Shown here one piece after another: positions 12,371 to 22,860 of a DNA stretch of 64,000 nt. The DNA comes from Rhyacophila brunnea (lineage: Eukaryota; Arthropoda; Insecta; Trichoptera; Rhyacophilidae), in assembly GCA_022495005.1 (NCBI GenBank), contig JAGYXB010000569.1, forward strand, positions 62,001-126,000. Reading direction: 5' to 3'. Position 1 is the stretch's first letter, and each line of letters begins with the position of its first letter. The translations under genes were made by a program, and so were the position numbers. A model generated the notes under the pieces. That model saw only the letters and a program-made list of their open reading frames with translations. It was not told the DNA's origin and made no database searches.

Positions 12371-14202
12371 GTATTTCAAAAAAATACTACCTTATTCTTA
12401 AGTCAATAATAAAATTATTATAAAACAATCATTATCCGTAGGATGTTTATCACATTTGATTGTGTGAAAGACATAGATTATAATAGGTATCTTTAGAATT
12501 ATCTTCAAATGTGTTAATCGTGCCCATTTTTTGAATAATCTTCTTCTTATTATGCCATCCTCTAGCGGAGGTCAGCCACCATCAAGGCGATCTTATCTTT
12601 GTCGTCTGCTATCCGGAACAGTTCAGTGGAGCTACACTCGTACCAATCACGGAGGTTCTTAAGTCACGAAATGCGGCGCCATCCACTGCTACGCTTCCCA
12701 TTGATCTTTCCTTGAATGATAAGTTGGGGAATGCTGTATTTTTGTGTTCTCATATTGTGGCCGAGGTACTGTAGTTTCCTGATTTTGATACTACGTAGAA
12801 CTTCTTGGTCCTTCTCCATTCGATTGAGAACTTCAACATTTGTCACCCGGTCAATCCAAGGAATTTTGAGGATGCATCTATACAGCCACATCTCGAAAGC
12901 TTCAAGTCTCCGTGACATCTCTTGGTTTAGCGTCCATTCTTACATACCATAGAAAAGAATTGAGAGAACATAACAACGTACCATACGCAGTCTCAGACCT
13001 AGGTTAAGATCTCGATTGCTAAGGAGGCGTCTCGTTTTGAGAAAGGCGCTCCTTGCGATATCAATTCTAGTTTTTATTTCCTGAGGCTGGTCCTATTTCT
13101 CATTGACCCATGTACCTAAATATGTATAATTGGTCACACGTTCGATTGATTCGCTGTTAATGACAAAATTTGTGTTGGTGTCTGGTGTCGCTATTTTTGA
13201 TGCTAGTAATAGTTTTGTTTTCTTGAGGTTCATTTTTAAACCATAAGAATTACTGACCTCATTAACCTTTTCTACCAGTTGATGTAAACTCTTTAAACTA
13301 TCAGCAATCAGCACAGTATCATCGAAATATCTTATATTGTTAATATGTTTGCCATTGACCATAATACACACCAATTCACCTTGTAAGGCTTCCTTGAAAA
13401 TAGCTTCTGAGTACATGTTAAATAGCAGAGGTGACAATATACACCCCTGTCTTTCACCGCGACGAATTTTTATCTCCACTGATTTCGTTTTCGATATTAA
13501 TATTCGCTGTTTGGTTCCAATATAAGTTAGCTATCAGTTGAATGTCTCTTGCATCGATGCCTTTCTCCTGTAAGAGTTCGAGAAGTTTAGGATGCCTAAC
13601 AGTATCGAATGCTTTCTCGTCATCGATGAAACACATATAACATCAACATTAACATCTAGGCATCTTTGCACTAGAACATTCAAGCTGAAAAGTGCTTTGC
13701 GAGTGCTCAAACCACTTCTGAAGCCAAATTGTGTGTCATCCATGTCTTCTTCGCATTTTCGAAAAATCCTATTATGGATGATTTTTAATAATAATAAAAT
13801 GTCTAATTCTTGTCAAATTTGGGATCACAGAGATTATAAAATATATTTTTTTATCGTAAATATTTCACTATATAATGTTTACCTTAATTTTACTTATGGT
13901 ACGAGTATTATAAATGCGTTAAAAAATTAATAAATTTAAAAAATCTTAACACCACTGCACATGGATGTATTGAAATATGACTATATTCTAAAACATTAGA
14001 TCGGGAGGTTTAAAAGAATACTGTTTTATGTAATAAAAATACTTTATGCAGTCATTAAATATTTAAAATAAATATAAAGGATAATAAGGCTTCAAAATTA
14101 TATAAATAGATTATCTACAACGTTTAAGGAATATCCAGGATAATGATCTGAAAATACCATAAAAGATCCATTTTGACCTACGTGGGGCATGTGGGCCCTT
14201 AA
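12371..14202 (+). repeat. Unclassified dispersed repeat, copy 1, split by a LINE
   Basis: Segments 12371-12539 and about 13777-14202 match, in order, the uninterrupted repeat at 49446-50007. Shared blocks include TTTCAAAAAAA followed by ACTACCTTATTCTTA, CTTGTCAAATTTGGGATCAC and ACACCACTGCACAT. The intervening sequence is a LINE. No inverted terminal repeats, coding frame or tRNA promoter boxes were seen, so its class is unknown. Confidence 0.8.
12540..13776 (-). mobile_element. 5'-truncated non-LTR retrotransposon (LINE family 1) with dead reverse transcriptase
   Basis: Read on the minus strand it encodes the palm and thumb of a reverse transcriptase in broken frames: MDDTQFGFRSGLSTRKALF, FIDDEKAFDTVRH, GERQGCILSPLLFNMYSE, then RYFDDTVLIADS (the YADD box reads YFDD), then FEMWLYRCILKIPWIDRV and the tail RDWYECSSTELFR..IALMVADLR. 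The 3' end is AGAAGAAG-like. There is no endonuclease domain. Frameshifts near 13480 and 13630 and a stop before LKNLRDW kill it. It is inserted in the repeat at 12371-14202. Probable target duplications resemble TTTTTGAATAAT. Confidence 0.85.
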
Positions 14203-14819
14203 TAAAATGTGCGTCCGATTGTTGTTAGTACTGTAGTCTATTTTATGAATTTTTTTACCATTCAAATGTTATTTCATTAATGACAAACCGATTTTTCAAA
14301 AATGCATAGTTATCACGTACCTACCTATAATTTTAAAAAATGAGTTATATAAAAAAAGGTTTATAACTCAAAATTTTTGATTTATATCGAATAAGATAAA
14401 AATAAGTAAGATATCATGTTTGCATAATCTATATTTTTTTAGAAAGTTCAATGTGTTTTTTTTAAACGACAAATACGTGATACTATAACGTAAAGTGTAA
14501 TAAGTTACAGTTTTTAAATTCGCTCGCATATAGGCATTACGATCACCCTTGTGTGACAATGTTGTCTCACTGCTTAATCTATATAAATAAAACTAAGCAA
14601 CGAGATAATTTATGCTCATAGTGAAACAATTTAAAATTAAATGATGATTAATGCTCTTTCACCAAAAGATAGTGTGAAAATGCATTGAAATTGCTTTTAA
14701 AGCTAATTGTCGATAAAATAATATAATAAATGTTATTACTATTTTTATCACTGCAACAGGTGACGGAAATAAGACAGTAGTATAGAAGAAATTAAGTGAG
14801 CAAAAATAAAATAAATGTA
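14203..14819. other. AT-rich stretch without recognised features
   Basis: Nothing supported; short frames only. Confidence 0.3.
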
Positions 14820-14940
14820 CCTACTGCAACTGCAACGGAAAACGAACCCGGAGTCCCTGGATCATAAGATGGTTTCTTCCACACGACAACACGGGCCGCC
14901 TCATACATATATATAGTTTTATTCGACTAACTAACCACTT
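14820..14940 (-). mobile_element. Probable tRNA-derived SINE head
   Basis: On the minus strand, GTGTTGTCGTGTGG followed about 35 bases later by CCGGGTTCGTTTTCC resembles RNA polymerase III A and B boxes. Translation gives the HLMIQGLRVRFPLQ string that commonly appears when tRNA-like sequence is translated. No intact cloverleaf is apparent, so it is not called a tRNA gene. Confidence 0.4.
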
Positions 14941-15365
14941 CACATATTTGCCACTGCTAATATAATATAACGAGTACAGATGGCCGATTAGCGTTACTTT
15001 AGAATCCGTAAACAATCTTCTATCTATGAACGTAATAATACAGATATACAAAATACTGCTGAGGTCAGTCCTCATATGAATGATAATATTGGGTCATCAG
15101 CAACAAATCTGATAACGGTCTTCTGATTTTAGAACGAATGATTCTGAGAGCGATCTTTAGAATATATAATGAAGATGGAGTGTGGTACATACGTTATAGC
15201 TATGAGGTCTACGAGGAATTTGGGGAACCCAACATCATCCAAGTTAACAAAATTACTCGACTAAAATGGGTTTTATCGAACGGACTTGAGCCGACCTGTC
15301 CGAAAAGTTTTTTATACGAAACCATCTGAGCGGGAGAGTGTTGATAGACCCGTATTACGATAGTT

Positions 15366-16005
15366 CAGTGTTTCCCAAACTTTCGACACCTGTGTACCCC
15401 TTCTATAATTTTCGTAACACTGAGTACCCTTCATAAAAAATGCATATACTTTAATAACAATCAAAATAAATATTTTTTTTATTACATGAACAAAAAAATT
15501 TAATTCATTTATAGGTTATAAAATAAATAAAAGTTATATTATAAGAAGAGTGAAATTGTTTATGTTGAGACGACATATCATCGTAACTTGATTCCCTGGT
15601 TATTAATTTTAATCTGAGATGCGGTTCCACATCCAAGAGCCTGTTGTTTTTGACTGAATGTCTACAAATGCTGAAAAAGCAACTTCACATAATATATATA
15701 AGGTTGCAAAGGCAAAATGTATTTCAGGACTTTCTCTGTTAAAACTGGATACACATGTTGCATTTGCAACCAGAGTGATGTTAAAGTACACTCGTTATAT
15801 ACCTATTTATTTTTCAAGAATCCGTCTGAAGTTAATTCCAACAATTGCTCTTCTTCCGCATGCGATAAACCTTCTAGCATGGATGTTGTATTGATGTTGT
15901 ATTAATGCTTGTTGCACCAGGCGCAGCCGAATCCCGGTGCGGCGCGTACCCCCACCAAATTCCTGTACCCCAGGGGGTACGAGTACTACACTTTGGGAAA
16001 CACTG
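15366..16005. mobile_element. Non-autonomous hAT element (MITE), 640 bp
   Basis: Ends are CAGTGTTTCCCAAACTTT and, inverted, CAGTGTTTCCCAAAGTGT, a typical hAT terminus. The flanking 8-mers CGATAGTT (15358-15365) and CGGTAGTT (16006-16013) match at seven of eight positions, as expected of a hAT target duplication. The interior has no transposase catalytic region. A palindrome-like GTACCCCAGGGGGTAC lies near the right end. It interrupts a LINE, so it is the younger insertion. Confidence 0.85.
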
Positions 16006-16084
16006 CGGTAGTTCAATGGCGTAGCCTAGTATGCACGAATGATTGGAATCCCGGATCAGATGAGGATTGTGGAGGATACACCGG

Positions 16085-16114
16085 ACTATAGAAGACGTTT
16101 TCGTCTTCTATAGT
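16085..16114. repeat. Perfect 13-bp hairpin
   Basis: ACTATAGAAGACG and its exact reverse complement are separated by TTTT. It lies in the LINE tail region. No terminator role is implied in a eukaryotic genome. Confidence 0.85.
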
Positions 16115-16145
16115 CACTTATCGTCTTCCGGGCTGTTGCACTACG

Positions 16146-17369
16146 ACTGATGATGATACACCATAATTAATTTAAAAATATAGCTTTGAAATAATTTGAG
16201 TGGATATAAATACAGAAGAAAATCTTTGACTCTAGTGGTTAAATTAATAATATATTATGAGTGGTTTATAATAAACTATTTAATAAGATTCATTTCAAAA
16301 CTATACCGCTAAAACATAAATAATTGCTCATGTCGGGACTATTTACAATTCGAATATTACTCCGCGGGACATATTCTGTCCAATCAATCATGTTTCAGAT
16401 TTATCATTCATTCGACTCCTTGATAAACGGCATGCTATTGATTCTGCGACATGCGCCATATAATATTTCTTTCAAATACAAAATTACTAAATAATTATGA
16501 CTTAAAAACTCAATTCTTGTCCGTACAAATGATGCCAATAAATATTTATCCTAACATGAATATTGTAATAGATAAATACAATACAAATCTGTTTAGTCAA
16601 GGGAAAAAAGGATTTAAGAAATCGTTTACATAATAATATTATGTATTTATAGTTGAATTTTTGCAACGCCGGATCGCTTCGTTACTTATATACAGCCTTA
16701 GTAAATATCACACCCTTTTGTGTATTTATAAGGAAAATTGATAAATACTTAGAAGTTTAATGCCTACGAACGAACAATTCTTATGATACGGTTTTTTTAA
16801 TAACACTAGACTGCATATAACGAATTTATTACTTAATTATTAAACAAGAAGTTTAAAAATACTTTTAGTTGAATTAATCTTCAGTTGCCGGTGTACAACC
16901 GTTATCGTTGCGTATTTACCTGTAAACGATTTTTTAGATGTTTTTATTCATGCAAAGTAAATATTATACACCTTACCAAAAACCCGGCTTTGAAAATCAA
17001 ATATTTTTCTAAGAGTAGTTTGAAATTATCGTGTATAAAAATGAAACATAAAAATACCGTAAAAATATTTACTAACAAAAACTTTCAGTCATTCTTCATC
17101 GAATTTTTATTAGGCACATCTTATAATAATTAATGCTCCAAAAAAAAAATTTAATGCAGAGAAAATAATCAAATTCTAAAATATTATAAATATGTAATAT
17201 AGTAGATAATATTATGTAAACACAACAATAATTTAATTATTTCATTATAAGCACACATTATTGTGCCATAAAAATTTTGGAATCAAAAGCTATGTTTCCG
17301 TTTTCTGATACTTTTGATGCCAAAAATTTTGACAAGAAATATCAAAGCAGTTAATGAAAAATATCTCAC
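16146..17369. other. Probable receptor-gene intron (downstream side)
   Basis: AT-rich with no recognised exon or repeat. By position it follows the donor site of the receptor exon on the minus strand. I searched for the expected next exon (ADGNFEVT and the Cys-loop block) and did not find it. Confidence 0.35.
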
Positions 17370-17524
17370 TTGTTATAGAGTACGATGTCAGGTCTCCATA
17401 TATGATCTGAAGGCACGTGCAGCATATGGACGCCACCATACTCCTTTGGCTCCCATCGCAGTTTGTAATCATACCATGATTGCTCCACCCACAGATTGGT
17501 TGTCATTATCTGATTTTTCAAGTT
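17370..17524 (-). CDS. Internal exon of a nicotinic acetylcholine receptor alpha subunit (alpha3/alpha4-like)
   Basis: The 155-base minus-strand segment is bounded by a TTTCAG acceptor and a GTGAGA donor. It encodes [15 protein letters not shown] followed by [28 protein letters not shown] and RPDIVLYN. This is the extracellular ligand-binding domain of a cys-loop acetylcholine receptor. The WVEQSW block is binding loop D and the WRPDIVLY block contains loop A, on the agonist interface at neuronal synapses. It enters in phase 0 and leaves after two bases of the next codon, matching the family's YNN|ADG boundary. In insect alpha genes I know, the first 45 bases (exon 3) and the last 110 (exon 4) are separate exons; here they are joined without an intron. 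The frame is intact. Other exons were not recognised in the window. Wording is closest to my memory of alpha3/alpha4, paralogue not settled. Confidence 0.9.
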
Positions 17525-18167
17525 CTGAAACGATACAAAAAATATAACTGTAGATTGTGCATCGGTCGAATTAGATAAAACCTTTTAGGTATACATTATC
17601 ATTGATAGAATTAAAAATAGAAACGCACTTATCAACGATGATGACGTAAGTATTTGTATTTAAGTTATTCTGTAATCCTAATAATTGTACCTATCAATCC
17701 AATAAGTGAAGATAGAATTCAAGAAGATAGATTTACCTATTTATTTACGTCCGTGAATATTATAAATCACTTCACAGCATGACATGAAACATCGAGGAAT
17801 GTGTTTGACCATAGTAAGTTATATTCCTTACAACTGGAACTATTGGAATTAGAAATGGCAGGTTAGTGATGCCAATTGGCGGAACAAATATCCAATACTT
17901 TTAATTTCATTAATACATATAGGAACACACCGATCAACACTAGCAAAAAAGGCAGCGTTATCATTTCAAGTCAAATCAAGTTCTCTGTATAACAAACTAC
18001 AGTATGTGGTTGAATAAGCAAACTGTTACGGATGGTACCCATACAACGTGTTTTATAAATTTCTTCTGAACCTCTCATTATAAGGCCATATTTCAACTGA
18101 TATGGAGCCTAAAAGATATCTCTTAGACTAGAATCTTTTAGGTTTTAAATGTCGTAGACTCATAGGT
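17525..18167. other. Probable receptor-gene intron (upstream side)
   Basis: No recognised feature. It ends at the target duplication of the large LINE. Confidence 0.3.
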
Positions 18168-18180
18168 ATAAAGCAAAGTT
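18168..18180. repeat. Target-site duplication, left copy
   Basis: ATAAAGCAAAGTT, repeated exactly at 22567-22579 on the far side of the I-like element. Confidence 0.85.
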
Positions 18181-18344
18181 TTTTTTCTTTTTCTTTATTT
18201 GGAAGCAATTGAGCTCTTCTCTGAATGGAAGGCTATTCTGCTTTACAATGGTTTACAAAAGTATACATACATTTTTTTTTTAACGACAGGCATAAATAGT
18301 TACATTATTAATGATACAGAATTACATTTTTGTTACACTATACA

Positions 18345-20363
18345 CTAGACATTTACGTTACATTTTTGGAGAAATTCATGTACAATTTTCATAACTGAAA
18401 TATTTGGTTTTGCCAGGAACGAATTAATCGTAAAAGGAGGGTATAACCTGCATTTCCCCAACTTATTCAATAACACTTCTCTCTCCTGGTCATAGGCATC
18501 ACATTGCCAGACAATATGGTTAAGATCTTGAGTGGGATGTCCACACTGACACTGAGGGCTATCTACCACTTTAATTTTGTACAATGATTCGTTGAGACTG
18601 TGATGCCCTGTCCTGCTTCTAGCTATTGTCACTATTACATCTCGCTTTATTTTACAATGTTTACTAAACCAAGTTTTAGGAGATCTACTATAAAAGTTTT
18701 GATAGTAGTGTGTTCCCTTTTCTTTCCCAAGATTTTCTAAATATTTACCGTTATTTTCGCTCATTGTTTGTTTAAACTGGGCTTTAAAATCTGTGTATGG
18801 AATTCTTATATTTTCTGATGGGTATTTTACAGATTTTTTTGCCAATTGATCAGCAATTTCATTGCCATTAATTCCTTTATGTGCTGGAATCCAGTATATC
18901 TGTATATTTGTACCGTGTTCGTTACTATTGCCAAATTTGGAAATGTTGGTTCTAATATTAAGAATGTAGTCATTAGTTTTGATGCTGAAATTTGGATTTT
19001 CGAGCGAGTGAATCAGACTTAAGGAGTCAGTGAAAATGTTGATATTTTTATTTTTGTAATTAAGTGCAATTTTAGTGGCTTCGCATAAGGCTAAGCACTC
19101 TCCTGTATAGATGGAAGTGAATCTGTGGACACTTTTGGCAACCGACGTGTTGGATTGGGGGAAGAACACTGCTACACCTACTGAAGGTGAATCGAGAATT
19201 TTGCTTCCATCCGTAAAAATTTGGACTACATTTTGATTGCTAAATTTGGACTTGAATAATAAGTCGGGAGAGTCGGAGTGCGATAGCTCCATTCCTATTT
19301 TTGTATTAGTTAAAACGTTATATATAATATCCTCATATGTATAATTAAAAAAGTTGTAGAAGTCTCTTTTTAAAATCAGATGATCAATACAATTTACAGC
19401 TTGGATACTTTCTTTTAAAATTTGAAATCTCTTCGGAGTACGATCTCGCGTTATAGTTGTTTGTAGAAATCTGTTGACATTGTATCTCGTATTAGAAGTA
19501 CGGTTTGACATACATTTTACCAAGAAGTTTTTACATAGAAATTTAGATCTTTCTTCTAGTAATGTTATCTTGGCTTCGGCAAGTAGTATGTTAGTAGGTG
19601 TACTTTTTCTTAGGCCAAGAGCCAATCTGATAGCTTGGTTCTGTAGTCGTTCTAACTGTAGCTTTGCTCCTTTATTTTTTGGGAAGTAAATATAGCTTCC
19701 ATAGTCCATTATGGATCTGATGTAGCTTTTATAGAAAGTTATTAGAGTGGAAGGGTGTGATCCCCACCAAGTACCTCTGAGGAACTTTATAATGTTGGTG
19801 GCTCTATTGACTTTCTGGGCAATGTAATTGACATGTTTATCAAAAGAAAGCTTGAAGTCGAAATAAATACCTAGAAATTTGGCTGAGTCAGTTGATTTAA
19901 TCATCATATCATTCAATTTAATTTGAAATTCTCCCGGCAGTATTTTGTTTTTGTTGAAATGTACAAATACCGTTTTCTCCGGAGATAGATCCAAACCCAG
20001 TTTGAATAGATTATTTCTAATTGTTTCTAGTGCACATTCCATTATATTTTTATCCTGATTGGGGTCTTTAGTTTTAAGGAACAAAGATATATCGTCTGCA
20101 AATTGGGAGACTGTTATAGCTTTCGGTATATTGCTCACAATGTGGCTAACGTATATAATGTAAAACAGCGGACTTAAAATTCCTCCTTGAGGAACGCCTT
20201 TATACAGTGTCCTCGGGAGATCTATGTTTGAATTAGTATAGATTAATCTCTCGTAGACAAGAAAAAAACAGAATTTAACGAGTTTAAAGGGGCACCCTAT
20301 TTGTGCCAATATTTCAACGAGAATATCTGATTGAACGTTATTGAAGGCTCCAATCACGTCCAA
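18345..20363 (-). pseudogene. ORF2 part 2: reverse transcriptase and RNase H of the I-like element
   Basis: An open segment of about 670 codons. It starts inside the polymerase fingers/palm (DVIGAFNNVQSD). It contains the GVPQGGILSPLFY block and the catalytic SQFADDISLF box, then thumb and connection. The RNase H core shows IFTDGSK, TGECLALCEA, IFTDSLSLIH and GNEIADQLAKKS, so the four acidic positions are present. Near the C terminus CQCGHPTQDLNHIVWQC resembles the family's Cys/His cluster. The ribonuclease would remove RNA from the RNA-DNA hybrid during insertion. The N-terminal part of the polymerase (20364-21091) is in other frames with several stops, so no full protein can be made from this copy. 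Confidence 0.85.
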
Positions 20364-21091
20364 AAAAATACCTAGCGTATGTTTTTTTCATTAAAAGATT
20401 CTTCAATATACATTGCAACATTTGTTAGGTTATCCGCACAGGAAAAACCTTTCCTGAATCCGGTTTGTGTATCTGGAATAATTTTTTCTCTTTCCAGCCA
20501 CCAGCGAAATCTATTTGCGACCATGATTTCTAAGATTTTGCAGACACATGAGGTCAGTGCAATAGGTCTTAAGCTATCCGAATTAGGTTTATTAATAAAA
20601 TGTATAAATATGCTTTTCCATTCGTCAGGGAATGAATGCTATGAAACATGAGGTTAAAAATGTCAAGGAATATATGTTTTATTGGAGTGGGAAGCATATT
20701 AATGATTTCATACGTTATTCCGTCCGTTCCAGGTGCGGAATTATGTTGACGAGAATTTAATGCTATGCTGAATTCTATGAAACTAAAGTGAGTGTCGAAT
20801 AGCGTGCTATTTTTGGCACCAGGGAAAATGTTAGCAGTTTTAAATGAGCAGCTTCAATTTTCTCTTTATTTTGCATATTTTGTTCAATACTATCGGGTCT
20901 AATTTTTATCCATTTGTTTTTAAAAATTTTTGCTTTTTCCCATGTATACTTAAGGTCTGTGCTAAAATTGATGGTCTCTGCAAATTTTCGAAAGCAGTCA
21001 CTCTTTTTCTTTTTAAAAGTTTTTTTAGCTATGGCAGCATTCTTTTTGTATTCAATTAAGTCTTTAAAATCTAAGGTAAATTCCCATTTTT

Positions 21092-22147
21092 TTAAGGCAG
21101 CTTTCTTTTTCTCTTTACCTTATCACACTCTGAATCCCACCATTCTACTGGATTGTTATAGCGAAATTGGGGATTATTCCCTTTTTTTGGGGTGCAGTCT
21201 ATGACTGCTTGTGTAATTTTTTTAGTGAGGAATTTATACTGCGAGACTGAACTTAAACTGAGAAAAGAATCTGTTTTGAATTCATTAATATTTTCCGCCA
21301 TTGTATTTTTAAATTTAACCCAATTGGTTTTTTTGGTCTGCAACTTGAAAGTCTTTGTGAAATAAATTGTTTTTTGTACAGATAAATTAATACGCACTTG
21401 ATAGTGATCCGATCCCTGGGGGTCTTCATCTGTATTTAATACAATCTGTTGTAGAAGATTAGGAGAAGAAAAAACTAAATCAATATTTGATTTTGTACCT
21501 CGTCGCAGATCAATACGGGTTTTAGTATTATTGTTTATTAAAATTAAGTCGTAATCAGCTAAAGTATAGATGATTCTAGAACCATTTATATCATTTCTAT
21601 TGCAATTCCACGCGACATTGTGGGCATTGAAGTCTCCCACCAATATGGTTTTATCATCTAATAGAGTATTACTAAAAACTTGATCCCATTCCTGAAGCGA
21701 CAGATTTGTATTATTTCCGCTATTGCTCGGGGGCCTATAAACTGCAATGATATTAATTTTATCTTTAAGGTTAGTCAGTGTAATGCCCAAAACTTCAGTG
21801 GATATGTTCGGAATGATGAGGTTGTTAATAGCTTTGTAAGCTATAGTATTTCTAATAATGAAAATTATACCTCCTCCTCTGGCGTACGTCCTGTCTCGCC
21901 GAAGCACCATAAAACCTGGGAAGCTAATAACTATGTGAGAAATGGTGTCGTTTAACCATGTTTCCACGCCTATAAAAATATCAATTTCATCTAGCATCAC
22001 TCTAAGCTCCTCTAGTCTATTAAGAATGCTTCTTGTATTCCAGAAAACAATACGTATATCAGATTGAATAAATTGGTTAACTTTGTTGCTGGAATTATGC
22101 ATTATGTTATTGTTCCTCTTGTCCTTCCAACGAACTAATATCTTCAC
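21092..22147 (-). pseudogene. ORF2 part 1: apurinic-type endonuclease of the I-like element
   Basis: A segment of about 350 codons with the whole endonuclease domain: IRIVFWNTRSI, FIGVETWL, IIAVYRPPSN, ILVGDFNAHNVAWN, KSNIDLVF and QGSDHYQV. The conserved E, D/N/H and SDH positions are all there. This enzyme nicks target DNA to prime reverse transcription. The ATG-initiated frame overlaps the last 41 bases of ORF1, consistent with coupled translation. It ends at a frameshift-induced stop after KRKRKLP. Downstream polymerase sequence continues in other frames (20364-21091), recognisable by AETINFSTDLKYTWEKAKIF, then NRFRWWLEREKIIPDTQTGF. Confidence 0.85.
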
Positions 22148-22566
22148 TGGAAACTTTTAATTGTGGATTACTGAGTCTTTTCTTGATCCTTGTTATGCGA
22201 CTTTTAATACTGCGTTCTTTTAAATGACTATAGATTTCTGTTAGCATGTTATTAAGAGCTTCTATATCAGTAGTAAATTCATTTGCAATCATTTCGGTAT
22301 TGAGATTTCCATGTGTTTTCACAAGGAAACTGAGTAATGTTCATAATCGATTGGAAATCTATGACGATTACTTTCAACATGTTCCTTGGCAGGTAACAAA
22401 AGTTCATTTGTATCCTCAGTGGATACTTTTTTCGATTTTTTTGGTTTTTTTGGTGTCTGTTGGAGTGCAGGAATGCGTGAGATTGCATTATTTTTCACTG
22501 TATCTTCAAATTCAAATTCTACGCTGCTGATATCAGTTGGACTGGTCAACGGCCTTTTTGAACCGA
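22107..22566 (-). pseudogene. ORF1 (nucleic-acid-chaperone-type) remnant of the I-like element
   Basis: Two overlapping minus-strand frames joined near 22320 by a frameshift form one ORF1. The first carries KRPLTSPTDISSVEFEFED and a lysine/proline-rich stretch. The second carries ALNNMLTEIYSHLKERS and ITRIKKRLSNPQ. It is short and basic, without visible zinc knuckles. There is no ATG: the frame is open to the element's 5' edge at 22566. Assignment as ORF1 rests on position before the endonuclease, not on a recognised domain. Confidence 0.6.
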
Positions 22567-22579
22567 ATAAAGCAAAGTT
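22567..22579. repeat. Target-site duplication, right copy
   Basis: ATAAAGCAAAGTT, identical to 18168-18180. Confidence 0.85.
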
Positions 22580-22624
22580 AGTATTTTGAAAACTTATTTT
22601 TTAGTACAAACAGTAAATAATATA

Positions 22625-22860
22625 ATTAACGCCCGCGATGGCGGATTAGCTACGCGTCATGCTTATAATGTAGTGGGTTCCGGGCTCAAATCCCGGATCT
22701 GGCAAAAATTCAAATGCTGTTTCAAAAATTTTAATGTGTGTTTGGACTCAGATTATATACTTACCCAATAGGTTGAGCGAGTGACTAACATCCATTTCTC
22801 GTAAAAACAAAAATCTGTTAGGAACCTCGTCGTGGAGCACGTGAAACAGATTCACATAGG
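22625..22860 (+). mobile_element. tRNA-derived SINE, family A, copy 2 (variant)
   Basis: Head GCGATGGCGGATTAGCTACG is followed by the B-box-like GGGCTCAAATCCCGG. The body shares ATAGGTTGAGCGAGTGACTA and CATTTCTCGTAAAAACAAAA with the other copies. It diverges after CTGTTA, where it has a GAACCTCGTCGTGGAGC ending instead of the CATATTATGATC block, suggesting a subfamily. Confidence 0.75.

Larger units (their letters stand above)
15130..16145 (+). pseudogene. LINE C-terminal fragment split by a hAT MITE
   Basis: The first part, 15130-15365, encodes ILRAIFRIYNEDGVW, then RYSYEVYEEFGEPNII and VNKITRLKWV, a standard block after the reverse transcriptase. The second part, 16006-16145, continues with RWFNGVA, YARMIGIPDQM and IVEDTPDYRRRF and ends with a TGATGATGAT tail. 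The junction is occupied by the hAT element at 15366-16005. Stops and frame breaks show it is dead. Confidence 0.7.
18181..22566 (-). mobile_element. I-like non-LTR retrotransposon, about 4.4 kb, 5'-truncated
   Basis: The element reads on the minus strand with the order ORF1, endonuclease, reverse transcriptase, RNase H, a C-terminal Cys/His cluster, a short 3' UTR and an A-rich end (AATAAAGAAAAAGAAAA). An RNase H domain after the polymerase is characteristic of the I/LOA/R1 group and absent from jockey. A 13-bp direct repeat flanks it exactly. The 5' boundary falls inside open ORF1 sequence with no ATG, so it is 5'-truncated, as expected from target-primed reverse transcription. Frameshifts in ORF1 and between endonuclease and reverse transcriptase make it defective. 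It sits upstream of the receptor exon, probably in an intron. Confidence 0.9.

Noticed and set aside
16885..17133. 82-codon plus-strand frame next to the receptor exon
   Set aside because: It begins at TTG, has lysine-rich AT-driven composition, no splice context and no recognised motif.
22319..22549. Independent small host gene starting at 22549
   Set aside because: There is no ATG (the first codon is TTG), the frame is open to the edge of the I-like element, and it belongs to that element's ORF1.
22625..22710. tRNA gene
   Set aside because: The B box is good, but the sequence recurs with a shared non-tRNA body at several sites and lacks a full cloverleaf, so it is a SINE head.
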